Below are positions 8,913-19,561 of a stretch of DNA of 64,000 nucleotides, in pieces. This stretch comes from Parahaliea aestuarii (GTDB lineage: Bacteria > Pseudomonadota > Gammaproteobacteria > Pseudomonadales > Halieaceae). Location of the stretch: contig NZ_VRYZ01000001.1 of assembly GCF_008064635.1 (NCBI RefSeq), forward strand, positions 310,001 through 374,000, read 5' to 3'. Every line of letters begins with the position of its first letter. The stretch's first letter is position 1. The notes under the pieces are model-generated. The model worked only from the letters and a program-made list of their open reading frames with translations. It ran no database searches and had not been told where the DNA came from. Made by a program: the position numbers and the translations under genes.

Positions 8913-9530
8913 GTGGAACTGAATGTAGTTAAGCCGGGCAATGCTGAAGCGGGGAAAGTTTCCGTTTCCGATGTTGCGTTTGCTCGCGAATACAACGAGG
9001 ACCTGGTTCACCAGGTGGTGACCGCCTATCTGGCTGGCGCCCGTCAGGGTACTCGTGCCCAGAAAACCCGCTCCGATGTCCGCGGCGGTGGCAAGAAGCC
9101 CTGGCGTCAGAAAGGCACCGGTCGCGCTCGCGCCGGCACGATTCGCTCGCCCATCTGGCGCTCTGGTGGTGTGACCTTCGCGGCCCGTCCGCAGGATCAC
9201 TCCCAGAAAGTGAACCGCAAGATGTACCGCGCTGCCCTGCGCTCCATCGTCTCCGAGCTGGCTCGCCAGGATCGTCTGGTTGTCGTTGAGAGCATGGAGC
9301 TGGAAGCGCCGAAAACCAAGCTGCTGGCGAAGCAGTTGGGTGATTACGGTGTCGACAACGTGCTGATCGTGACTACTGAAGTAGCCGAGAATCTGTACCT
9401 GGCGGCGCGCAACCTGCACAAGGTGGACGTGCGCGACGTCGATGGCGTCGACCCGGTCAGCCTGATCGCCTACGACAAGGTGTTGGTGACTGTGGACGCA
9501 GTGAAGAAGATTGAGGAGATGCTGGGATGA
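8913..9530 (+). CDS. rplD: 50S ribosomal protein L4
   Basis: 205 residues (E. coli 201), starting at GTG after AGGGGG. Conserved exit-tunnel loop visible as [30 protein letters not shown] and [31 protein letters not shown]. In E. coli L4 also represses its own S10 operon; whether that holds here cannot be seen. Overlaps rplW by 4 nt (ATGA). Confidence 0.97.
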   Translation: MELNVVKPGNAEAGKVSVSDVAFAREYNEDLVHQVVTAYLAGARQGTRAQKTRSDVRGGGKKPWRQKGTGRARAGTIRSPIWRSGGVTFAARPQDHSQKVNRKMYRAALRSIVSELARQDRLVVVESMELEAPKTKLLAKQLGDYGVDNVLIVTTEVAENLYLAARNLHKVDVRDVDGVDPVSLIAYDKVLVTVDAVKKIEEMLG

Positions 9531-9823
9531 ACCAGGAAAGAGTATTCCAGGTACTGGTCGGTCCGCACGTATCCGAGAAAGCTGCCGTAGTGGCAGACAG
9601 CAGCAACCAGTACGTTTTCAAGGTGGCCGTTGACGCTACCAAGCTGGAAGTGAAGAAGTCTGTAGAGCAGCTGTTCAAGGTCAAGGTGGACAGCGTTCAG
9701 ACTCTGAAGGTCAAAGGCAAGGTCAAGCGCAACAAGTTTGGCTTCAGCAGCAAGCCGACCTGGAAGAAGGCATACGTTCGTCTGGAGCAGGGTCAGGAAA
9801 TTGACTTTGCTTCCGTAGAGTAA
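9527..9823 (+). CDS. rplW: 50S ribosomal protein L23
   Basis: 98 residues (E. coli 100), [19 protein letters not shown]...[19 protein letters not shown]23 lies at the tunnel exit and docks trigger factor and SRP. Starts in the ATGA overlap with rplD, so translation is probably coupled. rplB follows after 23 nt. Confidence 0.96.
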   Translation: MNQERVFQVLVGPHVSEKAAVVADSSNQYVFKVAVDATKLEVKKSVEQLFKVKVDSVQTLKVKGKVKRNKFGFSSKPTWKKAYVRLEQGQEIDFASVE

Positions 9824-9846
9824 GACGAATAAGGAGTAGGTTGAAC

Positions 9847-10674
9847 ATGGCAATTCTGAAGAGCAAGCCCACTTCCCCGGGTCGCCGCCACGTAGTACGT
9901 GTGGTCAACCAGGAGCTGCACAAGGGCGCGCCCTATGCGCCCCTGCTGGAAAAGCAGTCTCGCAACGGTGGTCGTAACAACAATGGTCGCATCACTACCC
10001 GCCACGTTGGCGGTGGTCACAAACAGCACTACCGTGTGATCGACTTCAAGCGCACCAAGGACGGTATTCCGGCCAAGGTTGAGCGCATCGAATATGATCC
10101 GAACCGCACCGCGCACATCGCGCTGCTGCTGTTCGCCGATGGTGAGCGTCGCTACATCATTGCGCCCAAGGGTGTGTCTGCAGGCGATACGCTGCAGTCC
10201 GGCTCTGCTGCGCCGATCAAGGTCGGCAACTGCCTGCCGCTGCGCAACATTCCCGTGGGTTCTGTGATCCACGCGGTAGAAATGAAGCCGGGCAAAGGTG
10301 CCCAGATGGCCCGCTCTGCCGGCGCATCTGTGCAGCTGGTTGCTCGTGAAGGCCGCTACGCAACACTGCGTCTGCGCTCCGGTGAGATGCGCAAAGTGCT
10401 GTCTGACTGCCGCGCGACCCTGGGCGAAGTGTCCAACTCCGAGCACAGCCTGCGCAAACTGGGTAAGGCGGGTGCTGCGCGCTGGCGCGGTGTGCGTCCG
10501 ACCGTTCGCGGTGTGGCGATGAACCCGGTCGATCACCCCCATGGTGGTGGTGAAGGCCGTACCTCCGGCGGCCGTCATCCGGTCAGCCCCTGGGGTACCC
10601 CGACCAAGGGTTACAAGACCCGCAAGAACAAGCGTACCGACGGCCTTATTGTGCGTCGTCGTGGTAAGAAATAA
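9847..10674 (+). CDS. rplB: 50S ribosomal protein L2
   Basis: 275 residues (E. coli 273), starting [17 protein letters not shown]. The C-terminal stretch with [29 protein letters not shown] contains the conserved histidine loop important for subunit joining and peptidyl transfer. ATG 9847 follows AAGGAG; an upstream in-frame TTG at 9841 is less likely. Confidence 0.97.
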   Translation: MAILKSKPTSPGRRHVVRVVNQELHKGAPYAPLLEKQSRNGGRNNNGRITTRHVGGGHKQHYRVIDFKRTKDGIPAKVERIEYDPNRTAHIALLLFADGERRYIIAPKGVSAGDTLQSGSAAPIKVGNCLPLRNIPVGSVIHAVEMKPGKGAQMARSAGASVQLVAREGRYATLRLRSGEMRKVLSDCRATLGEVSNSEHSLRKLGKAGAARWRGVRPTVRGVAMNPVDHPHGGGEGRTSGGRHPVSPWGTPTKGYKTRKNKRTDGLIVRRRGKK

Positions 10675-10711
10675 CGGTTGCCGTTAAACCAGATTTTAGA
10701 GGAAACAGATT

Positions 10712-10987
10712 GTGCCGCGTTCACTGAAGAAAGGTCCTTTTATCGACCTGCACTTGATGAAGAAGGTCGAGGCCGCGCTTGAAAGCAACGACCGCCGTCC
10801 GATCAAAACCTGGTCGCGCCGTTCCATGATTGCTCCGGATATGGTCGGTCTGACGATTGCCGTGCACAACGGCCGTCAGCACGTCCCGGTGCTGATCAAC
10901 GAAGACATGGTTGGTCACAAGCTGGGTGAATTTGCGGTAACCCGCACATTCAAGGGCCATATCGTGGACAAGAAGGCCAAGCGCTAA
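10712..10987 (+). CDS. rpsS: 30S ribosomal protein S19
   Basis: 91 residues (E. coli 92), starting at GTG after [26 protein letters not shown], with [20 protein letters not shown] and [13 protein letters not shown]19 partners S13 in the 30S head. Located between rplB and rplV as usual. Confidence 0.97.
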   Translation: MPRSLKKGPFIDLHLMKKVEAALESNDRRPIKTWSRRSMIAPDMVGLTIAVHNGRQHVPVLINEDMVGHKLGEFAVTRTFKGHIVDKKAKR

Positions 10988-11017
10988 GCGCTGGCCGGAT
11001 AAGCGAGGTTTAGGAAG

Positions 11018-11356
11018 ATGGAAGTTGCAGCAAGACTGAAAGGCGCGCGCATCTCGGCGCAGAAGGCCCGCCTGGTCGCAGACCAGGTGCGCGGCATGCC
11101 GGTTGAAAGAGCGCTTGCACTGCTGGAATTCAGCCCCAAGAAGGCTGCTCACATTGTCAAGAAGGTGCTCGATTCCGCCATTGCCAATGCTGAGAACAAC
11201 GAAGGTGCCGATGTGGACGAGCTGAAAGTGTCCAGCATCTTTGTAGATGAAGGTATGACCATGAAGCGTCTGCGTCCGCGTGCCAAAGGCCGCGCTGATC
11301 GCATTCTCAAGCGCAGCTGTCATATCACAGTGAAAGTCGCAGACGGCGAAGGCTAA
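11018..11356 (+). CDS. rplV: 50S ribosomal protein L22
   Basis: 112 residues (E. coli 110): [26 protein letters not shown], then the tunnel-lining beta hairpin [33 protein letters not shown]. That hairpin forms the exit-tunnel constriction with L4. GTTTAGGAAG precedes the start. rpsC follows after 15 nt. Confidence 0.97.
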   Translation: MEVAARLKGARISAQKARLVADQVRGMPVERALALLEFSPKKAAHIVKKVLDSAIANAENNEGADVDELKVSSIFVDEGMTMKRLRPRAKGRADRILKRSCHITVKVADGEG

Positions 11357-11371
11357 GGTTAGGAGAAGACC

Positions 11372-12043
11372 ATGGGTCAGAAAGTAAATCCGGTCGGCAT
11401 CCGGTTGGGCATCGTAAAAGATCACAACTCGATCTGGTACGCGGACAGCAAGAACTACTCCAAGAACCTGATCAGTGACCTGGAAGTTCGCGCTTTCATT
11501 GAGAAAGAACTGGAAAACGCCTCAGTCAGCCGTGTCGTTATCGAGCGCCCGGCGCAGACTGCGCGTATTACCATCCACACTGCCCGTCCGGGCATTGTGA
11601 TTGGCAAGAAAGGTGAGGACGTGGACAAGCTGCGTCGCACCCTGACTGCCAAAATGGGTGTGCCGGTGCACATCAACATCGAGGAAATCCGCAAGCCGGA
11701 CCTGGATGCGAAGCTGGTCGCCCAGAACGTGGCCCAGCAACTGGAGCGTCGTGTGATGTTCCGTCGCGCCATGAAGCGCGTAGTACAGAACGCCATGCGC
11801 CAGGGCGCCGAAGGCATCAAGGTGCAGGTCGGTGGTCGTCTGGGTGGTGCTGAGATTGCCCGTACCGAGTGGTACCGCGAAGGTCGTGTGCCGCTGCACA
11901 CCCTGCGCGCGGATATCGACTACGCGACCTACGAGGCTTCCACCACCTACGGCATCATCGGTGTGAAGGTTTGGATTTTCAAAGGCGAAGTCATCGGCAC
12001 CGAAGAAGCGGCTGACGGCGCCAAGAAGACAGCAACTAATTAA
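11372..12043 (+). CDS. rpsC: 30S ribosomal protein S3
   Basis: 223 residues (E. coli 233; the C-terminal tail is shorter). [20 protein letters not shown] opens it; the KH domain shows [17 protein letters not shown]; the C-terminal domain shows [14 protein letters not shown] and [16 protein letters not shown]3 forms part of the mRNA entry channel and helicase with S4 and S5. Start follows AGGAGAAG. Confidence 0.97.
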   Translation: MGQKVNPVGIRLGIVKDHNSIWYADSKNYSKNLISDLEVRAFIEKELENASVSRVVIERPAQTARITIHTARPGIVIGKKGEDVDKLRRTLTAKMGVPVHINIEEIRKPDLDAKLVAQNVAQQLERRVMFRRAMKRVVQNAMRQGAEGIKVQVGGRLGGAEIARTEWYREGRVPLHTLRADIDYATYEASTTYGIIGVKVWIFKGEVIGTEEAADGAKKTATN

Positions 12044-12054
12044 GGGTTACGCAG

Positions 12055-12468
12055 ATGCTTCAACCTAAGCGTACAAAATTTCGCAAGACTCAGAAGGGCC
12101 GCAACCGCGGTCTGGCCCAGCGCGGCAGCAAAGTGAGCTTTGGCGAATACGGCTTGAAAGCGACAGGTCGCGGCCGCATCACCGCGCGCCAGATCGAAGC
12201 GGCCCGTCGTGCCATGACTCGCCACATCAAGCGTGGCGGTAAAATCTGGATCCGCGTCTTCCCGGACAAGCCCATTACCGGCAAACCCCTGGAAGTTCGT
12301 CAGGGTAAAGGTAAGGGTAACGTTGAGTACTGGGTAGCCCAGATCCAGCCCGGCAAGGTGCTGTACGAAGTGCAGGGTGTTTCCGAGGAACTGGCGCGCG
12401 AGGCATTTACTCTGGCCGCCGCCAAGATCCCTGTGGCTACTACATTTGTTAAACGGTCGGTGATGTGA
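12055..12468 (+). CDS. rplP: 50S ribosomal protein L16
   Basis: 137 residues (E. coli 136): [19 protein letters not shown]...[29 protein letters not shown]...[15 protein letters not shown]16 helps position tRNA in the A site. Its stop overlaps the rpmC start by one base (TGATG), so the two are probably translationally coupled. Confidence 0.97.
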   Translation: MLQPKRTKFRKTQKGRNRGLAQRGSKVSFGEYGLKATGRGRITARQIEAARRAMTRHIKRGGKIWIRVFPDKPITGKPLEVRQGKGKGNVEYWVAQIQPGKVLYEVQGVSEELAREAFTLAAAKIPVATTFVKRSVM

Positions 12469-12659
12469 TGAAAGCAAGCGAATTGCGTGAGAAGTCCGCT
12501 GAGGACCTGAACAAGCAGCTGCTCACCCTGCGTGAAGAGCAGTTCAAGCTGCGCATGCAGAAGTCCACTGGTCAGCTCGGGCAGACTCATCTGCTCAAGC
12601 AGAACCAGCGCGACATCGCACGCGTCAAGACTGTACTGAAACTGAAGGCAGGTAACTAA
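12468..12659 (+). CDS. rpmC: 50S ribosomal protein L29
   Basis: 63 residues, identical in length to E. coli L29: [31 protein letters not shown]...[17 protein letters not shown], a helical hairpin at the tunnel exit beside L23. I preferred ATG 12468 to GTG 12465; they differ by one residue. rpsQ follows after 2 nt. Confidence 0.95.
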   Translation: MKASELREKSAEDLNKQLLTLREEQFKLRMQKSTGQLGQTHLLKQNQRDIARVKTVLKLKAGN

Positions 12660-12661
12660 TC

Positions 12662-12931
12662 ATGTCAGGTGCAGAGAAGCGTATCCGTACGGCGACCGGC
12701 AAGGTTGTCAGCAACAAGATGGACAAGACGATCACTGTGCTGATCGAGCGTCGGGTCAAGCACCCGGTGTACGGCAAGTACATCACCCGCTCGTCCAAGA
12801 TCCACGCTCATGACGAAAACAATGAGTGCGGTATCGGCGACACCGTGAAAGTGGTTGAGTCCCGTCCGCTTTCCAAGTCCAAGACCTGGAAGCTGCAGGA
12901 AGTTGTTGAGAGCGCCACTCAGGTCGTTTGA
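12662..12931 (+). CDS. rpsQ: 30S ribosomal protein S17
   Basis: 89 residues (E. coli 84). OB-fold protein with [62 protein letters not shown]. It is a primary 16S rRNA binder. Two nt separate it from rpmC, 42 nt from rplN. Confidence 0.96.
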   Translation: MSGAEKRIRTATGKVVSNKMDKTITVLIERRVKHPVYGKYITRSSKIHAHDENNECGIGDTVKVVESRPLSKSKTWKLQEVVESATQVV

Positions 12932-12973
12932 GTACAGGATAGTGCGGCGTGAGCCGCAGTTTGGAGTTAGAAA

Positions 12974-13342
12974 ATGATTCAAACACAGTCGTATTTGGAA
13001 GTGGCCGATAACAGCGGTGCCCGCCGTGTCATGTGCATCAAGGTGCTCGGCGGTTCCAAGCGTCGTTACGCTCGCGTCGGTGACCTGATCAAGGTAACCG
13101 TTAAGGAAGCAATTCCCCGCGGCAAGGTCAAGAAAGGCCAGGTAATGACTGCCGTAGTCGTGCGCACCAGAAAGGGTGTTCGCCGTGCCGACGGTTCCCT
13201 CATCAAGTTTGATGACAACGCCGCCGTACTGCTGAACAACCAGGAAGCACCCATCGGAACCCGTATCTTTGGCCCGGTGACCCGTGAACTGCGCGGCGAG
13301 AAGTTCATGAAGATTATTTCTCTGGCCCCGGAAGTTATCTGA
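12974..13342 (+). CDS. rplN: 50S ribosomal protein L14
   Basis: 122 residues (E. coli 123): [33 protein letters not shown]...[24 protein letters not shown]14 is also the docking site for RsfS, which is encoded at 34155 in this window. First gene of the spc operon in the E. coli scheme; no separate promoter is obvious here. Confidence 0.97.
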   Translation: MIQTQSYLEVADNSGARRVMCIKVLGGSKRRYARVGDLIKVTVKEAIPRGKVKKGQVMTAVVVRTRKGVRRADGSLIKFDDNAAVLLNNQEAPIGTRIFGPVTRELRGEKFMKIISLAPEVI

Positions 13343-13365
13343 GCTGGCCAAGGAGAGGACGAGAG

Positions 13366-13677
13366 ATGTTGAAGATCAAGCGCGATGACGAAGTGGTTAT
13401 CCTGGCCGGTAAGGACAAGGGTAAGCGCGGCAAAGTTCGCAAGGTGCTCGCTGACAATAAAGTCATTGTTGCCGGCATCAATATGGTGAAGAAGCACACC
13501 CGCCCCAACCCGCAAATGGGTGTGGCTGGCGGCATTGTTGAAAAGGAAGCCCCGATTCAGGTTTCCAATGTGGCGATCTTCAATCCCGCCACCAGCAAGG
13601 CCGATCGTGTGGGCTTCAAGGTGGATGGGGATACTAAAGTACGTATCTTCAAGTCTAACGGCGAAGCGATCGATTGA
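13366..13677 (+). CDS. rplX: 50S ribosomal protein L24
   Basis: 103 residues (E. coli 104) with a KOW motif at the start ([18 protein letters not shown]) and [27 protein letters not shown]24 starts 50S assembly. The start ATG follows AAGGAGAGG. Confidence 0.96.
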   Translation: MLKIKRDDEVVILAGKDKGKRGKVRKVLADNKVIVAGINMVKKHTRPNPQMGVAGGIVEKEAPIQVSNVAIFNPATSKADRVGFKVDGDTKVRIFKSNGEAID

Positions 13678-13718
13678 TCCCGCTGCGGGCTGGCAAACCG
13701 AGTTTACAGGTAGAAGAC

Positions 13719-14258
13719 ATGGCAACGTTGAAAGACAAGTACAAGAGCGAGATCGCTCCCCAGCTGAAAGAAGAGCTGGGTCTGGCTAATGTGATGGAAG
13801 TTCCTCGCATCACCAAGATCACCCTGAACATGGGTGTCGGTGAGGCCGTGGGCGACAAGAAAGTGCTGGAAAATGCCGTCGCCGACATGGAGAAGATCGC
13901 CGGTCAGAAAGTGGTGATCACCAAGGCGCGCAAATCCATCGCCGGTTTCAAGATCCGTGACGGCTGGCCCATCGGCTGCAAGGTGACCCTGCGTTCCGAT
14001 CGCATGTACGAATTCCTGGAGCGCCTGATTTCCATCGCGATTCCCCGGATTCGTGACTTCCGCGGCATTAGCCCGAAGTCTTTCGACGGCCGCGGCAACT
14101 TTGCCATGGGTGTCAGCGAACAGATCATTTTCCCGGAAATCGACTACGACCAGGTGGATGCCCTGCGCGGTATGGACATCACCATTACCACCACCGCTCG
14201 TACGGACGATGAAGGCCGCGCCCTGTTGCGTGCTTTCAACTTCCCCCTGAAAGGTTAA
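13719..14258 (+). CDS. rplE: 50S ribosomal protein L5
   Basis: 179 residues, the E. coli length: [21 protein letters not shown], with [15 protein letters not shown] and [31 protein letters not shown]5 binds 5S rRNA. The frame is open from 13674, but ATG 13719 gives the family start. rpsN is 12 nt downstream. Confidence 0.96.
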   Translation: MATLKDKYKSEIAPQLKEELGLANVMEVPRITKITLNMGVGEAVGDKKVLENAVADMEKIAGQKVVITKARKSIAGFKIRDGWPIGCKVTLRSDRMYEFLERLISIAIPRIRDFRGISPKSFDGRGNFAMGVSEQIIFPEIDYDQVDALRGMDITITTTARTDDEGRALLRAFNFPLKG

Positions 14259-14270
14259 GAGGCTTTATAC

Positions 14271-14576
14271 ATGGCTAAAAAATCTATGATTGCGCGTGAG
14301 ACCAAGCGTGCACGTATGGTAGCTAAGTACGCCGAGAAGCGTGCCGCTCTGAAAGCGATTCTGAGCGATGTCAACGCCTCTGACGACGCCAAGTGGGAAG
14401 CCCAGGTCGCCCTGCAGAAGCTGCCTCGTGACGCCAGCCCGGTTCGTCGTCAGCGTCGCTGCCAGGTCACCGGTCGCCCCCACGCGGTATATCGTAAATT
14501 TGGCCTGTGCCGTAACAAGCTGCGCGAAGCTGCAATGCGCGGTGATGTACCTGGTCTGGTTAAGTCCAGCTGGTAA
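14271..14576 (+). CDS. rpsN: 30S ribosomal protein S14
   Basis: 101 residues, the long S14 form lacking the paired CXXC zinc ligands: [31 protein letters not shown]...[21 protein letters not shown]...[17 protein letters not shown]. Single cysteines occur at RRCQ and FGLCR, which do not form a zinc knuckle. Normal position between rplE and rpsH. Confidence 0.96.
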   Translation: MAKKSMIARETKRARMVAKYAEKRAALKAILSDVNASDDAKWEAQVALQKLPRDASPVRRQRRCQVTGRPHAVYRKFGLCRNKLREAAMRGDVPGLVKSSW

Positions 14577-14591
14577 CGGAGAGAATTCAAG

Positions 14592-14984
14592 ATGAGTATG
14601 CAAGATCCGCTGTCAGATATGCTGACCCGCATTCGCAACGCGCAGATGGCTGGCAAGACCAAGGTGGAAATGCCTGGTTCCAAGCTTAAATCCGCGGTAG
14701 CGAACGTACTGAAGGAAGAGGGCTACATCGCTGACTTCAATGCTTCCAGTGAAGGCAAGCCTCGCCTGGAGATTGAACTGAAGTACTTTGATGGCAAGCC
14801 CGTTATTGCAGAGATCGACCGCATCAGCCGTCCTGGTCTGCGCAGCTACAAAGGCAAGGACGAACTGCCTTCTGTACGCGGTGGCCTCGGTGTTGCCATA
14901 GTCTCCACCTCTCGCGGTGTGATGACTGATCGAGCTGCCCGCGCCGCTGGCGTCGGTGGTGAAGTGCTCTGCACCGTTTTCTAA
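14592..14984 (+). CDS. rpsH: 30S ribosomal protein S8
   Basis: 130 residues (E. coli 130): [22 protein letters not shown]...[49 protein letters not shown]. In E. coli S8 represses the spc operon by binding near rplE; not testable here. Start follows GGAGAG. Confidence 0.97.
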   Translation: MSMQDPLSDMLTRIRNAQMAGKTKVEMPGSKLKSAVANVLKEEGYIADFNASSEGKPRLEIELKYFDGKPVIAEIDRISRPGLRSYKGKDELPSVRGGLGVAIVSTSRGVMTDRAARAAGVGGEVLCTVF

Positions 14985-15011
14985 GATTTACTGAATTGAA
15001 GAGCATTCAAC

Positions 15012-15539
15012 ATGTCTAGAGTCGCAAACAATCCGGTAGAACTGCCCAGTGGGGTAGAGGTCAAGCTGAACGGCCGCGACCTGACCGTCAAGGGCGGTAA
15101 AGGCGCCCTTGAGTTCACGCTGAACGATGGCGTGGACATCAAGCAGGAAGACAACATAGTGACCGTTGCCTACGACGGCGACAAGTTCAAGGCAGTGGCG
15201 GGTACTACCCGTGCGTTGCTGAACAACATGGTCAAGGGTGTCAGCGAAGGCTGGGAGAAGAAGCTGGTTCTGAACGGCGTGGGCTATCGTGCCAAAGCCG
15301 ACGGCAAGAGCGTCAACCTGACTGTGGGCCTGTCCCACCCGGTTGATTACGCGCTGCCGGAAGGTGTCAGCGCTGAGACCCCGACCCAGACCGAAATCGT
15401 GGTCAAGGGCATCGACAAGCAGGCAGTCGGCCAGGCGGCCGCGGAAATCCGCGCCTACCGCCCGCCGGAGCCTTACAAGGGTAAAGGCATTCGCTACGCG
15501 GACGAGCACGTCCGTCGTAAAGAAGCCAAGAAGAAGTAA
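15012..15539 (+). CDS. rplF: 50S ribosomal protein L6
   Basis: 175 residues (E. coli 177): [33 protein letters not shown]...[31 protein letters not shown]...[34 protein letters not shown]6 lies by the sarcin-ricin loop. Normal position in the spc operon. Confidence 0.97.
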   Translation: MSRVANNPVELPSGVEVKLNGRDLTVKGGKGALEFTLNDGVDIKQEDNIVTVAYDGDKFKAVAGTTRALLNNMVKGVSEGWEKKLVLNGVGYRAKADGKSVNLTVGLSHPVDYALPEGVSAETPTQTEIVVKGIDKQAVGQAAAEIRAYRPPEPYKGKGIRYADEHVRRKEAKKK

Positions 15540-15553
15540 GCAGGTACTAAGAG

Positions 15554-15904
15554 ATGAGTGCAAAGAACGATTCCCGGCTGCGTCGCGCCCGTCGCACCCG
15601 CGCCCGTATGCGCACCCAGGGCGTAAACCGCCTGAGCGTGCACCGTACTCCGCGCCACATTTACGCCCAGGTCTTCGCGCCGGCCGGCGACAAGGTGTTG
15701 GCCAGTGCTTCCACCCTGGACAGCAGCCTGCGCAGTGGCGCCACCGGCAACATCGATGCCGCGGCTGCTGTTGGCAAACTGGTGGCTGAGCGCGCCAAGG
15801 CTGCCGGTGTCGACAAGGTCGCCTTCGATCGCAGCGGCTACAAGTACCACGGACGCATTAAGGCTCTGGCCGACGCTGCCCGTGAAAGTGGACTGGAATT
15901 CTAG
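15554..15904 (+). CDS. rplR: 50S ribosomal protein L18
   Basis: 116 residues (E. coli 117), with a basic N terminus ([16 protein letters not shown]) and [15 protein letters not shown]...[29 protein letters not shown]. Binds 5S rRNA with L5. rpsE follows after 9 nt. Confidence 0.97.
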   Translation: MSAKNDSRLRRARRTRARMRTQGVNRLSVHRTPRHIYAQVFAPAGDKVLASASTLDSSLRSGATGNIDAAAAVGKLVAERAKAAGVDKVAFDRSGYKYHGRIKALADAARESGLEF

Positions 15905-15913
15905 GGTATCGAT

Positions 15914-16429
15914 ATGGCGTTCAACGATCAGAAAAAGCAACAGCAGCAGGAAGGTGACCTCCAGGAGAAGCTGGTTCAGGTCAATCGTGTTGCCAAAGTC
16001 GTCAAGGGTGGTCGCATCTTCGGCTTCACCGCGTTGACGGTGGTTGGCGATGGCAATGGCCGCGTCGGTTTTGGCCGTGGCAAGGCGCGCGAAGTGCCTG
16101 TCGCCATCCAGAAAGCGATGGAGGCAGCCCGCCGCAACATGATCAGTGTCGAGCTGAACAACGGCACTATCCAGTACCCGGTGAAAGCCGCTCACGGCGC
16201 TTCCAAGGTGTACATGCAGCCTGCTTCTGAAGGTACCGGTGTTATTGCCGGTGGCGCGATGCGTGCCGTACTGGAAATCGCTGGTGTACACAACGTACTG
16301 GCCAAGTGCTACGGCTCCACCAACCCGGTGAACGTGGTGCGCGCAACCTTTAACGGTCTGCGCGACATGGCGGCTCCCGATGACGTGGCGGCAAAGCGCG
16401 GCAAGACTGTCGAAGAAATTTTGAACTAA
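15914..16429 (+). CDS. rpsE: 30S ribosomal protein S5
   Basis: 171 residues (E. coli 167): [60 protein letters not shown]-terminal [38 protein letters not shown]5 affects decoding accuracy. The N terminus carries a small glutamine-rich stretch ([10 protein letters not shown]). Confidence 0.97.
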   Translation: MAFNDQKKQQQQEGDLQEKLVQVNRVAKVVKGGRIFGFTALTVVGDGNGRVGFGRGKAREVPVAIQKAMEAARRNMISVELNNGTIQYPVKAAHGASKVYMQPASEGTGVIAGGAMRAVLEIAGVHNVLAKCYGSTNPVNVVRATFNGLRDMAAPDDVAAKRGKTVEEILN

Positions 16430-16447
16430 TTATTGGGTTGGCTTGTC

Positions 16448-16630
16448 ATGGCTAAAGCAACTATCAAGGTCACGCAGATCAAGAGCGCTCACGGTCGCCT
16501 GAAGAACCACAAGGCCTGTGTCGCCGGTCTCGGCCTGCGCCGCATCGGCCACACCGTGGAAGTGGAAGACACTCCCTCTGTGCGTGGCATGATCAACAAA
16601 GTGAATTACCTGGTACGGGTCGAGGACTAA
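16448..16630 (+). CDS. rpmD: 50S ribosomal protein L30
   Basis: 60 residues (E. coli 59): [63 protein letters not shown] 16448 is preferred over an in-frame TTG at 16433 by family length. rplO follows after 3 nt. Confidence 0.96.
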   Translation: MAKATIKVTQIKSAHGRLKNHKACVAGLGLRRIGHTVEVEDTPSVRGMINKVNYLVRVED

Positions 16631-16633
16631 ATC

Positions 16634-17080
16634 ATGTCTGATGTAATGCGACTGAATACCCTGAGTCCGGCTCCCGGTGCCCGCAAGGACGCCAAGCGCG
16701 TCGGTCGCGGTATCGGTTCCGGCCTGGGCAAGACCGGTGGCCGCGGCCACAAAGGTCAGAAATCCCGCTCCGGCGGCACTGTGAAGCCCGGTTTCGAGGG
16801 CGGTCAGATGCCCCTGCAGAAACGCCTGCCGAAATACGGCTTTACTTCCCGTATTTCCCGCACCACCGCCCAGGTTCGTCTGGGTGAGCTGAACGCGGTT
16901 GCGGGTGATGTGGTGGATCTGGCGGCGCTGAAAGACGCCGATCTTATCCGCAACGACGTTCTGCGTGCCCGAGTGTTTCTGTCCGGCGAGCTGAACAAGG
17001 CTGTGACCGTTAAAGGTCTGGCGGTTACCAAAGGTGCCCGTGAAGCCATCGAGAAGGCTGGCGGAAAAGTAGAGGACTAA
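16634..17080 (+). CDS. rplO: 50S ribosomal protein L15
   Basis: 148 residues (E. coli 144): [44 protein letters not shown], then [15 protein letters not shown]. The annotated start at 16634 adds four residues (MSDV) before the usual MRLN; it has GAGGAC upstream, whereas ATG 16646 has no Shine-Dalgarno. secY begins at the next base after the stop. Confidence 0.95.
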   Translation: MSDVMRLNTLSPAPGARKDAKRVGRGIGSGLGKTGGRGHKGQKSRSGGTVKPGFEGGQMPLQKRLPKYGFTSRISRTTAQVRLGELNAVAGDVVDLAALKDADLIRNDVLRARVFLSGELNKAVTVKGLAVTKGAREAIEKAGGKVED

Positions 17081-18409
17081 ATGGCGACAGGTCAACTGCC
17101 CGGAGTCAACAAGGCAGGCATGGGCGAGCTCTTTGCTCGCCTTCGTTTTGTCTTGATGGCGATAATCGTTTATCGCATCGGCACACATATTCCGGTACCC
17201 GGAATAGATCCCAATCAGTTGGCGGCGCTGTTCAACCAGAATCAGGGAACCATCCTGGGCCTGGCGAACATGTTCTCCGGCGGCGCGCTGGAGCGCATGA
17301 GTATCCTGGCGCTGGGCATCATGCCCTACATCTCTGCATCGATCATCATGCAGCTGATGTCGGCGGTGACCCCGCAACTGGAGCAGTTGAAAAAGGAAGG
17401 CGAGTCCGGCCGCCGCAAGATCAGCCAGTACACACGCTACCTCACGGTAGTGCTGGCAATTGTGCAGGCCACGGGTATGACCGTGGGCATGGCGAATCAG
17501 GGCATGGCCTACAGCGTGAGTCCGCTGTTCTATGTGATCGCGATTACCTCGCTGGTCACCGGTGCGGTGTTCATGATGTGGCTGGGTGAGCAGATCACCG
17601 AGAAGGGCGTAGGCAACGGTATTTCACTGTTGATTTTCGCCGGGATTGTCGCGGGGCTGCCCGCAGCGATCGGCCAGTCGCTGGAACAGGCGCGGCAGGG
17701 TGAGCTGAACATCCTGATCCTGCTGTTCATCCTGACTCTGGCCATTGCGGTGATCTACATGATCGTGTTCATCGAGCGCGGCCAGCGCCGCATCACGGTG
17801 AACTATGCCAAGCGGCAACAGGGTCGCAAGATGATGCAGGCGCAGAGTTCGCACCTGCCCCTGAAGGTGAACATGGCGGGTGTGATCCCGGCTATTTTTG
17901 CCAGCAGCATCCTGCTGTTCCCCGCTTCGCTGGCGCAGTGGTTCGGTTCCTCCGGGGGCGCGGACTGGCTGCAGGACCTGGCCGTTGCGATTGGCCCGGG
18001 CCAGCCGTTGAACATCCTGTTGTTCACGGCGCTGATTGTATTTTTCTGCTTCTTCTATACGGCGTTGATGTTCAACCCGCAGGAAGTGGCTGACAACCTG
18101 AAACGGTCCGGTGCCTTTGTCCCCGGTATCCGTCCGGGCCAGCAAACCGCCAACTACATCGATGGCGTGCTGACCCGGCTGACGGTGTTCGGTGCCGCGT
18201 ATATCGCGCTGGTCTGCCTGATGCCCCAGTTCCTGGTCGTGATGTGGAACGTGCCCTTCTACCTGGGCGGGACTTCATTGCTGATCGTGGTTGTCGTGGT
18301 GATGGATTTTATGGCCCAGGTGCAGAGCCACCTGATGTCACAGCAGTACGATTCTGTGATGAAAAAGGCCAACCTGAAAAACTATGGTGCTTCCGGGCGC
18401 GTGCGTTAA
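17081..18409 (+). CDS. secY: Protein translocase subunit SecY
   Basis: 442 residues (E. coli 443), ten predicted membrane helices forming the SecYEG channel. Conserved stretches are [10 protein letters not shown] near the start, [36 protein letters not shown], and the cytoplasmic loop [12 protein letters not shown] (written [12 protein letters not shown] here). It starts at ATG directly abutting the rplO stop, so it is probably translated by coupling. rpmJ follows after 30 nt. Confidence 0.97.
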   Translation: MATGQLPGVNKAGMGELFARLRFVLMAIIVYRIGTHIPVPGIDPNQLAALFNQNQGTILGLANMFSGGALERMSILALGIMPYISASIIMQLMSAVTPQLEQLKKEGESGRRKISQYTRYLTVVLAIVQATGMTVGMANQGMAYSVSPLFYVIAITSLVTGAVFMMWLGEQITEKGVGNGISLLIFAGIVAGLPAAIGQSLEQARQGELNILILLFILTLAIAVIYMIVFIERGQRRITVNYAKRQQGRKMMQAQSSHLPLKVNMAGVIPAIFASSILLFPASLAQWFGSSGGADWLQDLAVAIGPGQPLNILLFTALIVFFCFFYTALMFNPQEVADNLKRSGAFVPGIRPGQQTANYIDGVLTRLTVFGAAYIALVCLMPQFLVVMWNVPFYLGGTSLLIVVVVVMDFMAQVQSHLMSQQYDSVMKKANLKNYGASGRVR

Positions 18410-18439
18410 GTCGCGCCGGGTGAACGGAGAGAGTGAAAG

Positions 18440-18556
18440 ATGAAAGTACGTGCATCGGTCAAAAAAATCTGCAGGAACTGCAAGATTGTCCGTCGCAATG
18501 GTGTTGTGCGCGTGATCTGCAACACGGATCCGCGCCACAAGCAGCGCCAGGGCTGA
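18440..18556 (+). CDS. rpmJ: 50S ribosomal protein L36
   Basis: Short 38-residue gene: starts [19 protein letters not shown] and ends [11 protein letters not shown]. Cysteines at C11, C14 and C27 plus H33 form the zinc-binding C-type L36. It follows GGAGAGAG. Last gene of the spc operon; a GC hairpin and the alpha-operon promoter follow. Confidence 0.95.
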   Translation: MKVRASVKKICRNCKIVRRNGVVRVICNTDPRHKQRQG

Positions 18557-18589
18557 TGTGGTTGCCGCCGGCTTTCGGGCGGGCGGTGG

Positions 18590-18618
18590 TTGATTTTTAG
18601 TAAACATGCCGCTAGAAT
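18590..18618 (+). promoter_or_regulatory. Sigma-70 promoter of the alpha operon
   Basis: TTGATT (18590-18595) and TAGAAT (18613-18618) with a 17-bp spacer lie in the 159-bp gap between rpmJ and rpsM. The preceding GCCGCCGGCTTTCGGGCGG can form a hairpin that may weaken read-through from the spc operon. Confidence 0.7.
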
Positions 18619-18715
18619 GCTGCGCCTTTCGCGTCCTGCCCCCCAATCTGATGCAAATCAGGGGTCGGGCGCTGCGCTGCCGTTAGCGACAAACTGAGTA
18701 TTTGGAGAGAGTTGG

Positions 18716-19072
18716 ATGGCTCGTATTGCCGGCGTCAACATACCCGATAACAAGCATGCTGTTATCTCATTGACTTACATCTATGGTGTAGGTCGCACCC
18801 AGGCCCGTCGTCTGTGCGCCGACACCGGCGTGGCAGAGAATGCCAAGATTGCCGACCTGAACGAAGAGCAGATGGACGCTCTGCGGAACAAGGTAGCCGA
18901 GATGACGGTAGAGGGCGACCTGCGCCGTGAAGTCTCCATGAACATCAAACGCTTGATGGACCTGGGTTGCAATCGCGGCCTGCGTCACCGTCGCAGCCTG
19001 CCGCTGCGCGGCCAGCGTACCAAGACCAATGCCCGTACCCGCAAGGGTCCGCGCAAGCCGATTCGCAAGTAA
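18716..19072 (+). CDS. rpsM: 30S ribosomal protein S13
   Basis: 118 residues, as in E. coli: [34 protein letters not shown]...[38 protein letters not shown]13 contacts the P-site tRNA and bridges to the 50S subunit. First gene of the alpha operon behind its own promoter; GGAGAGAG precedes the start. Confidence 0.97.
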   Translation: MARIAGVNIPDNKHAVISLTYIYGVGRTQARRLCADTGVAENAKIADLNEEQMDALRNKVAEMTVEGDLRREVSMNIKRLMDLGCNRGLRHRRSLPLRGQRTKTNARTRKGPRKPIRK

Positions 19073-19147
19073 GCCCAGGGCCAACAGCGAATCCTCTTAG
19101 TGTAGCTGCACCCCGTGCAGTGTTGATATTAAAGCAGGAACTACAAC

Positions 19148-19540
19148 ATGGCTAAGCCAGGTGCCAAAAGCACTCGTAAGAAGGTCAACAAGACCGTCGT
19201 TGATGGAATTGCGCACGTACACGCTTCCTTCAACAACACCATCATCACTATCACCGATCGTCAGGGCAACACCCTGAGCTGGGCCACCTCGGGTGGTTCC
19301 GGTTTCCGCGGTTCGCGCAAGAGCACCCCGTTCGCAGCCCAGGTGGCCGCCGAGCGCGCCGGTGAAGCTGCCAAGGAATACGGCCTGAAAAATCTGGATG
19401 TCCAGATCAAGGGCCCTGGCCCCGGCCGTGAGTCAGCGGTTCGTGCGCTGAACGCCTGTGGCTACAAGATCAGCAACATTACCGACGTAACCCCGGTGCC
19501 GCACAACGGCTGCCGTCCGCCCAAGAAACGTCGCGTATAA
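19148..19540 (+). CDS. rpsK: 30S ribosomal protein S11
   Basis: 130 residues (E. coli 129): [88 protein letters not shown]11 forms part of the 30S platform. Standard place between rpsM and rpsD. Confidence 0.97.
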   Translation: MAKPGAKSTRKKVNKTVVDGIAHVHASFNNTIITITDRQGNTLSWATSGGSGFRGSRKSTPFAAQVAAERAGEAAKEYGLKNLDVQIKGPGPGRESAVRALNACGYKISNITDVTPVPHNGCRPPKKRRV

Positions 19541-19561
19541 CGCTTTACAGGAAGAATTGAC

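Noticed and set aside
14271-14576. Zinc-ribbon type S14
   Set aside because: Only isolated cysteines are present and the protein has the 101-residue zinc-free length.
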